Assembly: GCA_018238545.1 (NCBI GenBank)
Contig: JABCTC010000010.1
Location: 29,890-93,889, forward strand
Origin: Candidatus Heimdallarchaeota archaeon
GTDB lineage: Archaea; Asgardarchaeota; Heimdallarchaeia; Heimdallarchaeales; Heimdallarchaeaceae
DNA: 64,000 nucleotides
Reading direction: 5' to 3'
Below are positions 1-8,452 of the stretch, in pieces (position 1 is the stretch's first letter; each line of letters begins with the position of its first letter). The translations under genes and the position numbers were made by a program. The notes beneath the pieces were generated by a model. The model saw only the letters and a program-made list of their open reading frames with translations. It searched no databases and was not told the DNA's origin.

Positions 1-114
1 CGTGAATTTGATGCTTAGCTACAATCCTTCAAAGTATAATCTACACTGCCTTATTTAAACACCAAAAAAAATGTACAAATTGCAAGTTATAATTAGCACG
101 TAATAAAATAATCT

Positions 115-528
115 TTATTCAGGTATATAGCTCATCATTTTGAGATCGTCTCTTACATACCAACCTATTTTTTTGTAAAACTCGATCACTCCTTCAGTAT
201 CATTTTCTACAAATAGATGAACTTTAACCACTCCTTTTATTAGAAACCTTTTATGCAACTCCACCATAATTTCCTTCCCATATCCCTTCTTTTGAAACTC
301 AGGATCAACGGCTAAATGATGTACATATCCTCTTCTTCCGTCGAATGCACCCATTACAACAGCTATAATGTTGCCTTCAGCTTTCCCTACAATGAATAAC
401 TCAGAGTTATACTCTAACAATCTTGCAACCTGTTCTTCAGTATCAGAAGCTGTCAAAGTAAGACCTGTTATCTCCCACAATCTGTGCACATCCTCATACA
501 TATCTATAGAAAAATCAGAGATTTCCAT
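115..528 (-). CDS. GNAT family N-acetyltransferase
   Basis: A single GNAT domain fills this 137-residue protein. It should transfer an acetyl group from acetyl-CoA to an amine; the substrate cannot be read from the sequence. The acetyl-CoA loop of motif A is clear as QKKGYG at residues 79-84, after the beta strand HLAVDPEF. The C-terminal EFYKKIGW (116-123) is the usual motif B. Length fits stand-alone YpeA/RimI-like enzymes. It diverges from the ThiI-like gene. The family is certain, the target unknown. Confidence 0.85.
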   Translation of the reverse strand: MEISDFSIDMYEDVHRLWEITGLTLTASDTEEQVARLLEYNSELFIVGKAEGNIIAVVMGAFDGRRGYVHHLAVDPEFQKKGYGKEIMVELHKRFLIKGVVKVHLFVENDTEGVIEFYKKIGWYVRDDLKMMSYIPE

Positions 529-605
529 AAATTAAATGAGAGTGTTTCCTTAAAGAATTTTTTCCTTATCTAAACATTCTAAAAGGTTGAAATTCAGATA
601 ACTTG

Positions 606-1229
606 ATGATAAACCGCAAAGTTATCTTGTTGTTGAGTGGTGGTTTTGATAGTAGTGTAGCAGGTTATCTACTTCAAGAACAAGACTATCAAATTATTCC
701 TTTACACCTCTCTAATGTTGACTTTGCTGGTGAAGATTCAATAGATAAGAGTAAAGAAATAGCAAGGAATTTTGGGTGGGAGAAAATATATGTAATTGAT
801 ATTGCCGATACTCTCCAAACCTTTGTTGATAAGTGTAAACACTCTTACTATTTCGTACTGATGAAACGTTTCATGTTGAGATTAGCTGGAGAAATCGTTA
901 AGATTGAAAATGCATACTATATTGGGACTGGTGAGAGCCTTGGTCAGGTTTCAAGTCAAACTTTGGCAAACATCTCTGTTATTGAGCAAGCTGCAGAATA
1001 CAGAGTTTTGAAACCACTGATTACGTTTGATAAAGAAAAAATTATCGATTATACTCGCTCATTGAAAATCTTTGATATTTCAGCTGGGCCAGAAATATGT
1101 GATTTGTTAGGGCCAAAACACCCAGTTACAAATGCTGTACTAGAAAATGCAATAAAGGAAGAAGGTAAATTGGATGTTCCTAGAATGATTGAAAATTCTA
1201 TGAAAAACCTTCAAATGTTATCAAGTTAA
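606..1229 (+). CDS. Stand-alone ThiI-type PP-loop sulfurtransferase domain
   Basis: This ~207-residue protein matches the catalytic PP-loop domain of ThiI, which adenylates U8 of tRNA for 4-thiouridine formation. Visible are the PP-loop SGGFDS (about residues 11-16), MKRFMLR, the ThiI signature TGESLGQVSSQT, the segment PLITFDKEKII and a Cys in GPEICDLLGP (about 165) where ThiI keeps a catalytic Cys. The ferredoxin-like and THUMP domains that normally precede it are absent, and nothing upstream encodes them. ATG 606 follows an in-frame TTG at 603; I prefer the ATG. It may use another RNA-binding partner or a different substrate. Confidence 0.8.
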   Translation: MINRKVILLLSGGFDSSVAGYLLQEQDYQIIPLHLSNVDFAGEDSIDKSKEIARNFGWEKIYVIDIADTLQTFVDKCKHSYYFVLMKRFMLRLAGEIVKIENAYYIGTGESLGQVSSQTLANISVIEQAAEYRVLKPLITFDKEKIIDYTRSLKIFDISAGPEICDLLGPKHPVTNAVLENAIKEEGKLDVPRMIENSMKNLQMLSS

Positions 1230-1231
1230 TC

Positions 1232-2140
1232 TTATTCTAACCTTTTTAGAGATTCAAGTATTGTTTCTGCTATTTTTATGTAATCTTTCGATGCTAAGAA
1301 TTGCAATCTATCCAATTGTACTTTTTCTGCTGCAAGAGCCATACCAAATGCAATAGACAATTCAAGATCATCTGTTTCAACTAGTTTCGACAATATACCT
1401 GATACAAGTACATCACCAGCTCCAGTGGGGTCTCTCTCTATTCTAGATGGAGCAGATAACTTGTAATATCGTTCGTTTTTTGAAAATAACAACCCTTCTT
1501 TTCCAAGTGTTACTATTTGAGTATTGTGAGAGGGTAACCCTTCCATGATATCAATGTATGATCTCTTCTGAGTATAGTGTTGTGCTTCGTTTAAAGAATA
1601 CTTCACAAAGCTTGTATTTTTAGTTAATTCAGATAATAATTGTGGATTGTATAGAAGAATTATTTTGTTATTTGCATCTAAACCTCTCATAAAACCTTGA
1701 ACATCTACTCCAATATAATCGTGTTCTTCGCATGCCCATTCTACAGTTGTTGACGTAACCTCGTGATAAACTGGAGATATTAAACAACCTTTAGCACCTG
1801 GAATTTTTGTTACATATTCATCTAAATTTGATGCTTGTTTTAATAAATATAAAAATCTAAAGTCCTCGTAAATTTTGTGGAGAAACCGAGTGGTTTTTTC
1901 ACTGTAATCAAACTCAAAATGGCAATTTTTAATTTGTGAGAAGTACTCTAAATGCTCTTTTGGAAAATCCCTTCCAACTGTAGTTATACATCTCCCTTTA
2001 ATTGATAAAATAGGAAAAATAGTAGATGCAAAAGAGACTGGTCCCCCTAATTGATTTTTCACTTCTTTTTTATCCCCTTTTGTGAAAAATATTTTATTAT
2101 CTAAAACTGCATGACTAATTATATTGAGGTCAACATTCAC
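1232..2140 (-). CDS. PfkB family carbohydrate/nucleoside kinase
   Basis: A ribokinase-fold kinase of 302 residues. The family's C-terminal signature is DPTGAGD at 237-243, with D243 as expected catalytic base, and the N-terminal substrate-side Gly pair is at 32-33 (LGGPVSFAS). The phosphate acceptor (sugar, nucleoside or other) cannot be told from sequence. It converges on the ThiI-like gene with only 2 bases between stops. Confidence 0.85.
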   Translation of the reverse strand: MNVDLNIISHAVLDNKIFFTKGDKKEVKNQLGGPVSFASTIFPILSIKGRCITTVGRDFPKEHLEYFSQIKNCHFEFDYSEKTTRFLHKIYEDFRFLYLLKQASNLDEYVTKIPGAKGCLISPVYHEVTSTTVEWACEEHDYIGVDVQGFMRGLDANNKIILLYNPQLLSELTKNTSFVKYSLNEAQHYTQKRSYIDIMEGLPSHNTQIVTLGKEGLLFSKNERYYKLSAPSRIERDPTGAGDVLVSGILSKLVETDDLELSIAFGMALAAEKVQLDRLQFLASKDYIKIAETILESLKRLE

Positions 2141-2237
2141 AAGTAATATTGCTCTGAATCCTTTCTTAAATCTTCTTGCGTGCTTAACCCTGTAATCCTA
2201 GCAAACATTTTTGAATAAGGAATAGAAATGAATATTC

Positions 2238-3740
2238 ATGACTGAACAAGAAGAAAAAAGAGTAAGAGATTTTGGATTAGTCTTCTACTTATGGGCTCTT
2301 TTAGCTCTTGCGGCATTGGCTTTAGGGGTTATTGCTATCGTAGAATTTGTCAGAAAAGACATCGGTTTTATAGATTATGCAATTGCTTTCATAGCTGATA
2401 TAGATATCTCAACAGTTCCAGGGCTAGTTCCAGATTTAAACGCAATAAAATACTGGATACTAGGCGGTGTTGCTGCTTTGTTCCTAATTGGAATTTCGCT
2501 AGCATATCTAGAAATTTGGATTATGAGCTTTATTGGTGCTGAATTTGTTAGTGCAGTTGTATTTGGTATTCCTCTAGCAATCTTAGGTGGAGGTATATAT
2601 TGTATTATAGATTTAAAACCGATTTGGATAGGAATTGGTATAGTCGCCTTAGCTGCTATGCTTATAATGGTGATACTTCTAGTTTCAAGAAGAATAGTTC
2701 TTGGAGCTAAGATATTCGAAACAAGCTGTGAGGCAGTAAATGAAAATAAACGTACGTTGATTCCCATTCTGATTTTTGCTGTTGCATCAATTATCACATT
2801 CATTCTTGGAGCAGCAACAAGTGTGTGGGTCATAAACCTATCTTGGTTGAATGATCAAGAAACATGGGTTCAATGGTTAGTATTATTCCTTGTTATCTAT
2901 GTGTATCTGGCAATTTACTGGACAACAATGTACTTCCTCGATGCTATCAACATTTGTATGTTCAAAAGATGGAATAATTACAAAGACGCCAGTATTCGTT
3001 ATGCTATGAAGGAAGTTTGGAAAGTGAAAGGAAGTATAGTAATGTTTGGTATGTTCATGGCTTTCTTTGATTGGATTGTAAAAATAGTTCAATACTTTGG
3101 AGCGAAGAAAATCAAAGAAACTTCAAAATTCTATAAAGCTTTTACTATCATTAAAAAGGTACTTTACTGGGTATTTATCCTATTCGTACTGCTCTTCAAA
3201 TGGTTGTTCAAGATTATTAAATTCCTGAACTATTACACTTTAACAATTATAGTTGTAGAGAAACAAGGCTTCATTCGAAGTATTGCTAGATCTTCCGATT
3301 TAGCTTTAGATTCTGGTGCAGATATCATCATAGGAAAAACTGGTGTAAATATTGCTAAAGGATTATTCTCAGTGATGACCTTTGCTATATTTGTTGTTGC
3401 AGGTTTCTTTGTTGGACGATATTGGTTCGGTATTTCAATCTCAGTTTCAACTGATTTTGGGGTTTTAGCTCTATTTGGAGTAGTTGTAGCAGTGTTCTTC
3501 TTCATCTTTGGTTATTTGCCAATGTCTGCATTGCTCAAACCACTAAATACAGCATATCAAACTATCCTATTCTTTTACATCACAGATCCATTCAGAGGAA
3601 AACCAGGACGCAAAACAAGGTTGTCAACTGATGTTCAAGAAAGCATATCAAAAGTCAGAGAAAACATCATGGAAAGTTACGATAAAGAAGAGAGAACCTC
3701 ATGGTCATCAGACAAGAAAGAACAACCAGCTGAGGTTTAG
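2238..3740 (+). CDS. Polytopic membrane protein of unknown function
   Basis: A 500-residue membrane protein with about nine or ten hydrophobic segments (near 15-37, 70-90, 95-150, 173-200, 210-235, 265-280, 305-330, 375-395, 405-435) and a charged cytoplasmic tail from about 455. The stretch with STDFGVLALFGVVVAVFF followed by LKPLNTAYQTILFFY vaguely recalls DUF6159 or choline-transporter-like proteins, but I cannot assign it. No transport motif was recognised. A pyrimidine-rich tract follows the stop. Confidence 0.7.
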   Translation: MTEQEEKRVRDFGLVFYLWALLALAALALGVIAIVEFVRKDIGFIDYAIAFIADIDISTVPGLVPDLNAIKYWILGGVAALFLIGISLAYLEIWIMSFIGAEFVSAVVFGIPLAILGGGIYCIIDLKPIWIGIGIVALAAMLIMVILLVSRRIVLGAKIFETSCEAVNENKRTLIPILIFAVASIITFILGAATSVWVINLSWLNDQETWVQWLVLFLVIYVYLAIYWTTMYFLDAINICMFKRWNNYKDASIRYAMKEVWKVKGSIVMFGMFMAFFDWIVKIVQYFGAKKIKETSKFYKAFTIIKKVLYWVFILFVLLFKWLFKIIKFLNYYTLTIIVVEKQGFIRSIARSSDLALDSGADIIIGKTGVNIAKGLFSVMTFAIFVVAGFFVGRYWFGISISVSTDFGVLALFGVVVAVFFFIFGYLPMSALLKPLNTAYQTILFFYITDPFRGKPGRKTRLSTDVQESISKVRENIMESYDKEERTSWSSDKKEQPAEV

Positions 3741-3745
3741 ACCAA

Positions 3746-3770
3746 TTTTTCTCCTTTCCTTTTTTTTATT
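3746..3770 (+). terminator. T-rich terminator after the membrane protein gene
   Basis: Just after the stop at 3740 the plus strand runs into T5, CTCCTTTCC and T8, typical of archaeal oligo-T termination. No hairpin is evident. Confidence 0.55.
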
Positions 3771-3861
3771 CCATATTATATTTGTTTAATTACATAATAA
3801 AATTTAGAAAAATCATTCTAAAGGATTATAAAGAGATGGAACATATTTATTTTGTGAGAAA

Positions 3862-5238
3862 ATGTCATCGCGTCTACAACGTAGAAGTTTGATTGGAAGT
3901 TATAGATATAGTGTCGTTATTAAACCAAATGAGAGTGAATTTAGTGAGCAAATGACGGGTGTTCTTGATTTATATGATGGCAAACATGTAACACAGACAC
4001 ACAAATATTCTTCGTTTGATCAACTAGTCTCGATTATAATTAATTTCTGGGAAAAAATGCTTGGATCTGAGGTGAATATTCACCGTTTTGCCAACTGGTT
4101 AGCAGAATACTTCTCAGATATAGGTGTTTCTAATATAAACTTCTATCAACTCATAGAAATTGTTAGAAATTTGGGTAAAGGTGTCTCTTTACACTCTTCT
4201 GGTATGAAGATTAGAGAAACTAAAGTTGTTCCTGATCCCATTATACCATCTTCAAGGAAAAAGGAGATGACTACTGACGTTGAAAGCCTTATATCTCCAG
4301 TTACAGAAATTGTTAAACCAAGTGAACTATTCAAGAAAAAGGAAACAGTTTCTCCTAGTGTGAAAACTATGCCTCCAGTGAGAGTTGAGGAAGAGGAACC
4401 TGAAGCACCACCTGTGAATACTTTACTGAAACCAAGTGAAGTAATAAAAAAGCATGATACAATTTTTGAAGCAGAAGCAACTAAACCAGAAACTCCGAAG
4501 AAAGTTATGGGAGATCCTATCGTCACACAACCCAGACCCAAAACAGAGAAGAAAGCTAAACCTGTTGATATACTCAAACCCACTCAGTATCTAAAAGGTC
4601 AAGAAACAATAAATGCAGTATCAGATACAATAGTTAAACCAAGTTTACTGTCACATGAAAAAACCATTGAATCCGCAAGAACTGAAACAAAAACAGCGAA
4701 ACCTGTTCAGCAACCATCCAAGAAAAAAGACGTAGTAGAACAGAAACTAACTCCTCCTAGTAATGTGTTGTTAAAACCTTCGGATTACCTCAAGGATAAG
4801 GATGTTGTATTTGAAAAAGTTGAACATCTGAGGAAGCCAAGTGAACTTATCAGAAATAAATCCGATGCTTTTATTCATCCTGTAAGAAAAATAGATCCTG
4901 AAGTAGATGTAATCCCATTACCTCCTGGAAGTGAAAGGAAGAAAGCTGAAGGATTCCCATCTAGTAGCAAACCATCGGTAAAAACAAAAGAAGCCATGCC
5001 ATTTGAAATAGAAGTAATGGATGATAGAGAAGAAACAAAATTCCCAATCGAACTGAGGATAACAGATATAATAGGAGTAGGAGAAAAAATTGCTATGTTA
5101 CTCAAAGATGGTGGTATCGAAACAATTGACCAGCTTGCCAAATCCAAACCTGAAGAATTATGCAAAATAAGAGGTATAGGAATAACTTCAGCAAAGAAAC
5201 TTATCTATGGAGCAAGTGCTTTAATCACAAGACAATAG
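3862..5238 (+). CDS. HhH-domain protein with six KPSE-type linker repeats
   Basis: Three regions are visible in 458 residues. An N-terminal globular domain (1-110) has no family I recognise. A long Lys/Pro/Glu-rich linker (about 120-390), probably disordered, carries six degenerate repeats whose cores start at residues 152, 190, 239, 259, 305 and 325 (KPSELFKKKET, KPSEVIKKHDT, KPTQYLKGQET and similar). The C terminus (400-450) is a Rad51-N-like double HhH domain with hairpins GVGEK and IRGIGITSA, expected to bind DNA or protein. The same HhH type opens the eL33 fusion gene at 11327. Role unknown; the repeats look like docking motifs. Confidence 0.75.
   Translation: MSSRLQRRSLIGSYRYSVVIKPNESEFSEQMTGVLDLYDGKHVTQTHKYSSFDQLVSIIINFWEKMLGSEVNIHRFANWLAEYFSDIGVSNINFYQLIEIVRNLGKGVSLHSSGMKIRETKVVPDPIIPSSRKKEMTTDVESLISPVTEIVKPSELFKKKETVSPSVKTMPPVRVEEEEPEAPPVNTLLKPSEVIKKHDTIFEAEATKPETPKKVMGDPIVTQPRPKTEKKAKPVDILKPTQYLKGQETINAVSDTIVKPSLLSHEKTIESARTETKTAKPVQQPSKKKDVVEQKLTPPSNVLLKPSDYLKDKDVVFEKVEHLRKPSELIRNKSDAFIHPVRKIDPEVDVIPLPPGSERKKAEGFPSSSKPSVKTKEAMPFEIEVMDDREETKFPIELRITDIIGVGEKIAMLLKDGGIETIDQLAKSKPEELCKIRGIGITSAKKLIYGASALITRQ
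4315..4869 (+). repeat. Six coding repeats of the motif KPS(E/D)-x-(I/L)-(K/R)-K-x-(D/E)
   Basis: Within the HhH protein, copies start at about 4315, 4429, 4576, 4636, 4774 and 4834. Each has K-P-S/T, then a hydrophobic pair and a Lys-rich stretch, often followed by a T/V-hydrophobic-E motif. Spacing is irregular (60-147 nt), and the repeat is conserved in protein rather than DNA, so it appears to be a selected peptide motif. Confidence 0.65.
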
Positions 5239-5289
5239 GACAGTTAAATCCTCCTCCAACTTTTTCTCGTCGATTCTTAATACATTATA

Positions 5290-5298
5290 CTTAAAAAG
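5290..5298 (+). promoter_or_regulatory. TATA box of mobB, leaderless start
   Basis: CTTAAAAAG is centred about 26 bases before ATG 5320, the usual archaeal TATA-to-start-site distance, so the mRNA probably begins at or next to the start codon. Confidence 0.5.
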
Positions 5299-5319
5299 TT
5301 AAATGAAAGTATTAGTAAA

Positions 5320-5841
5320 ATGAAGAAATCAAGAATTGTACAGATTGTTGGTCTTTCAAATTCTGGTAAAACAACTTTAATTCTTGATATGATAAAAATT
5401 TTCGCAAAACAAAATCTTTCTGTAGCAACAATAAAATCTGCTAGAAACCATACTTCAGTCTCATCAGGTAAAGATTCAGACATATTTCTTACACAGGGTG
5501 CAATGTCTTCCACCATCTCATTTTCGAATGTAACACAAATAACAACAACTAAGAAAACCACTTTGACTGAACTTATTGGAGATATTCAGTCACTGAGTGA
5601 GCCTGATATAATTTTTGTGGAAGGTTTCAAAGGAGAAGAGGGCTATGACAAAATACTCGTTTGGTCTGAAAAATTTAAGGAAAATATCGATTTATTTAAC
5701 CTTACTAATCTCAAGCTAGTTTATTGTCAAAAGGATAGATATAACACATATTCAGTTGCCCTAAAGAAACTTGAAAAAAGCCTATCCACAGTTGTACTGT
5801 CTGATCCATTTGATGCTTATTCCCACATAATAAATAACTGA
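5320..5841 (+). CDS. mobB: Molybdopterin-guanine dinucleotide biosynthesis adapter MobB
   Basis: P-loop GTPase of 173 residues. Walker A is GLSNSGKTT (11-19), followed by the MobB-type strand VATIKSARNH and then SGKDSD, with VEGFKGEEGYDKI in the C-terminal half, all in MobB order. MobB assists MobA in adding GMP to molybdopterin. The next gene, 13 bases downstream, has a decayed MobA-like fold, which supports the assignment. Transcription is probably leaderless from the TATA box at 5290. Confidence 0.82.
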   Translation: MKKSRIVQIVGLSNSGKTTLILDMIKIFAKQNLSVATIKSARNHTSVSSGKDSDIFLTQGAMSSTISFSNVTQITTTKKTTLTELIGDIQSLSEPDIIFVEGFKGEEGYDKILVWSEKFKENIDLFNLTNLKLVYCQKDRYNTYSVALKKLEKSLSTVVLSDPFDAYSHIINN

Positions 5842-5854
5842 TTTGAGGATTGAT

Positions 5855-6937
5855 ATGCATAGTTCATTGAGAAACCTACTAGAAAAAGCACAAGAGAAAA
5901 TCTCTAAACATAAAGTAGATAGAACAAGCATATCTGGAATTATTTTTTGTTATAATGTAGATGATGATTCAACTAATTTAATCGTAAATAAGATATCTCT
6001 TTTACAAAAATTCGTAAGCGAAATTGTATTAATTATCCCAAAAAACGACATTATTGATAATAAAAAAATTGATCAATTGAATTTTCCTATCAAAGTTCTG
6101 GAGTTAGAACAGAATATTCTTGAAAACGAAATTTTCGCTTTTGAGATGGCTTTAAAACGATGTATTAATGATAAAATAATAGTCATACCCACCTATTTGT
6201 CTATTGAACCTAAAAGAATAGAATTATTGGTCTATTACGGTTACCCTTTAACAACATATGTAGGCCAAAAGGGTGGCATCACCTCTAATTTGTTCTACTA
6301 CGATAAATGGAAAAATAGGTTCATAGTGCAGTTATTGCGTTTAAATGGTAGAAAGAAACTAATCGAGTTATTTAGAATATCAAATAAGACCGCTTTTCTA
6401 CGTATAAGTGATAATGATAAAATTGTTAAAATATCCTGTGAGAATAATACTTCTGAAATAAGACAGAAAAAATCTGAAAAGAAAATCATCTCTCCAATTC
6501 TCTTTCAGAATCCTATTGATGTGCAAGAAATTGTAAAATTAATTGCTCTACTCAACGTAATGAAAGATGATGTTATAGAAAATAGAACCATTACTTCTCA
6601 CTTCAAGATTGGGTTACTACTAACACAAAGTCAGAAGCTTTTAGGTTTGGGTCATTATGGATTAGCCTTTCAAGCACCATTATTCTTTAGTAAAATTGCA
6701 GAAAAAATAGATAAATATCCACCCGATTGGGATTTTGCTAAAACGCTTGAACTAGGAAAAATTTCACTGGAAAAGGAGCAGAAGCGCTATTCTGTTGAGG
6801 GAATTGAAAGTTTACAATTAGTCTGCTTAAAGGATCTTCAAGTGTTGGATTCTAGAAATTCTAATGAAATAGATCGTATAGAACAAGAGATAAAATTATT
6901 GAAAGAGCAATTACTTCAAGACAATATAGAATTGTGA
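5855..6937 (+). CDS. Degenerate MobA-like (GT-A fold) protein with helical C terminus
   Basis: ATG 5855 is chosen over TTG 5843 because GAGG at 5846-5849 is well placed as a ribosome binding site. Residues about 25-150 follow the strand/helix order of NTP transferases: GIIFCYN where MobA has its Gly-rich loop, VSEIVLIIPKND, and KIIVIPTYLSIEP where MobA has its metal-binding DMP. The nucleotide-binding Gly/Arg and metal Asp are missing, so activity is doubtful. The rest (to 360) is helical with a charged C-terminal coil. Its place behind mobB suggests a molybdenum-cofactor adaptor. The fold call is an inference. Confidence 0.5.
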   Translation: MHSSLRNLLEKAQEKISKHKVDRTSISGIIFCYNVDDDSTNLIVNKISLLQKFVSEIVLIIPKNDIIDNKKIDQLNFPIKVLELEQNILENEIFAFEMALKRCINDKIIVIPTYLSIEPKRIELLVYYGYPLTTYVGQKGGITSNLFYYDKWKNRFIVQLLRLNGRKKLIELFRISNKTAFLRISDNDKIVKISCENNTSEIRQKKSEKKIISPILFQNPIDVQEIVKLIALLNVMKDDVIENRTITSHFKIGLLLTQSQKLLGLGHYGLAFQAPLFFSKIAEKIDKYPPDWDFAKTLELGKISLEKEQKRYSVEGIESLQLVCLKDLQVLDSRNSNEIDRIEQEIKLLKEQLLQDNIEL

Positions 6938-6986
6938 TTCATTAGGGAAAATGGTCCTTTAATGTAATCTCTTCTTACCATCATAC

Positions 6987-6994
6987 ATTTAAAT
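6987..6994 (+). promoter_or_regulatory. TATA box before the HEPN-like membrane protein
   Basis: ATTTAAAT is centred about 25 bases before ATG 7016, consistent with leaderless transcription and with use of that ATG rather than TTG 7001. Confidence 0.45.
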
Positions 6995-7015
6995 GAAGAA
7001 TTGTTTTTTATCATA

Positions 7016-8437
7016 ATGAGCCATAAGTCGAGTTCAAGTGTAATTCCTTTACTTATCAGGGTAGTTTTTGGATTAATTTTGCCGTTGTTACTTGAAATTT
7101 TAATCTATATAGTGTATACGGGACTTAGAACTGGTGATTTTCAGTTTTCAGCAATTCTCTACTATACTTTTCTAGTTATTCCAATCCTTTTTCTCTATCT
7201 ATTAACACCAAAACTACTTTTCCAAATAGGAGGAGTTAAGAATCATATAACTCAAAATCTTACCGAAAATTATGATGAAATCTTTTTGAAACCAAGAAAA
7301 TTCAGATTTCAAGAGAAAGCTGTTCCACTTATCTCCATGGAAATAAAATTGAAAAGAGATGAACAAGAGCTCTTGGAGAGAAAGATAAAGAAGGATCTAA
7401 TACCTGAATTATCCAAGGAAGCACAGAATCAATATAATCAAAATTTCATAGATCGAACACATACTACAAGAAATGAGAAATTATTGACATATAATGAGTC
7501 TTTGTTCCTTTTTAGCTTAGTTTCATCAATTTTACTCTTACTCAACTTTATTCTAGTGATAGTTATGAGATTTACAACTATTAAACTGGATTTCATTGAA
7601 CTTGATCAGATAACAAATCTAACAAATGTGATAATCTTTGCATGTTTGTTTGGAATTCTCCTAGGATTTAGCATATATCTTTTATATGCTTCCTCAAAGA
7701 ATCTGTGTTCATTAATCCCTAGAGTTCTCCCAATAATTTATTTTGAGCTAGAAGAGGAAAGAGAAAAAAGAATTTTGCAAATTCTAGCAATTGCTGAATT
7801 CCCAATCAGCAATTTATTTGTCAGAAGAACACAAAGAGAACTTTTTGGAATAATTGATGAAGCTAAAAAACAGCTTCTTTTTGTTAAACTGGTTGAGACA
7901 ATTTCCTGGCATTATCGAGATGAAATGGCAAAATCCATAGCCTGGAAGCTATATAAGGAGGTATTAGAAGAGATTAAAATTCCTGAGGAAACAAGAGAGA
8001 AAATTGAAAAACAATTCAAGTTTGACCCATTAGCTCACCTAATATCCAGCGAGATACTTACTGCAACCGAGGAACAAGCAATTAAAGCTGATTTAGATTA
8101 TATCAAGGAAAAGATAGTGAATTGGGATAAAATTAGAAGTGAAGAACAAACCTTATCTTTTCTCTTAATCTATAGAAGTCTTGAAACAATTTTCAGAAGA
8201 TCACTATCAAGCCTAAAAACAGATGCTGAAGATGACGAAATAAATTTCTTAAAACTAATCGATATTCTAGAAAAGAATAAAATGTTAACAAAAGATGAGG
8301 TTACTCTTTTGCATGAGATAAGGTTCAAACGAAATCTTCTATTCCATGAACCTGGAAAATCAATAGACATAGGTAAGAATACTATGGAAAGACTCCTCAT
8401 GTTAATAAGTAAGATTCTAGACCGTTTGAATAAATAA
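7016..8437 (+). CDS. Four-TM membrane protein with C-terminal HEPN-like domain
   Basis: Two hydrophobic hairpins (about residues 10-35/45-65 and 163-185/203-225 of 473) flank a charged loop. A long helical cytoplasmic region follows. Its end, about 375-470, resembles a HEPN domain: helices around LIYRSLETIFRRSL, then LLHEIRFKRNLLFHEPG. RNLLFH (R439 to H444) is the R-x4-H motif that forms the RNase site of HEPN toxins and effectors. A non-catalytic DUF4145-like helical domain is the alternative. It precedes the phosphodiesterase gene by 15 bases and may share its transcript. Confidence 0.6.
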   Translation: MSHKSSSSVIPLLIRVVFGLILPLLLEILIYIVYTGLRTGDFQFSAILYYTFLVIPILFLYLLTPKLLFQIGGVKNHITQNLTENYDEIFLKPRKFRFQEKAVPLISMEIKLKRDEQELLERKIKKDLIPELSKEAQNQYNQNFIDRTHTTRNEKLLTYNESLFLFSLVSSILLLLNFILVIVMRFTTIKLDFIELDQITNLTNVIIFACLFGILLGFSIYLLYASSKNLCSLIPRVLPIIYFELEEEREKRILQILAIAEFPISNLFVRRTQRELFGIIDEAKKQLLFVKLVETISWHYRDEMAKSIAWKLYKEVLEEIKIPEETREKIEKQFKFDPLAHLISSEILTATEEQAIKADLDYIKEKIVNWDKIRSEEQTLSFLLIYRSLETIFRRSLSSLKTDAEDDEINFLKLIDILEKNKMLTKDEVTLLHEIRFKRNLLFHEPGKSIDIGKNTMERLLMLISKILDRLNK

Positions 8438-8452
8438 CATGAAGGTGAGAAA

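Noticed and set aside
1..114. A truncated gene at the left edge
   Set aside because: Only a few codons before a stop are visible on the plus strand, too little to support a gene.
2375..2833. Reading frames opposite membrane and Lys-rich genes (for example 2375-2833, 4146-4583, 11320-11766)
   Set aside because: They mirror strongly biased codon use of the sense gene, have no recognisable domain and no promoter or ribosome binding site.
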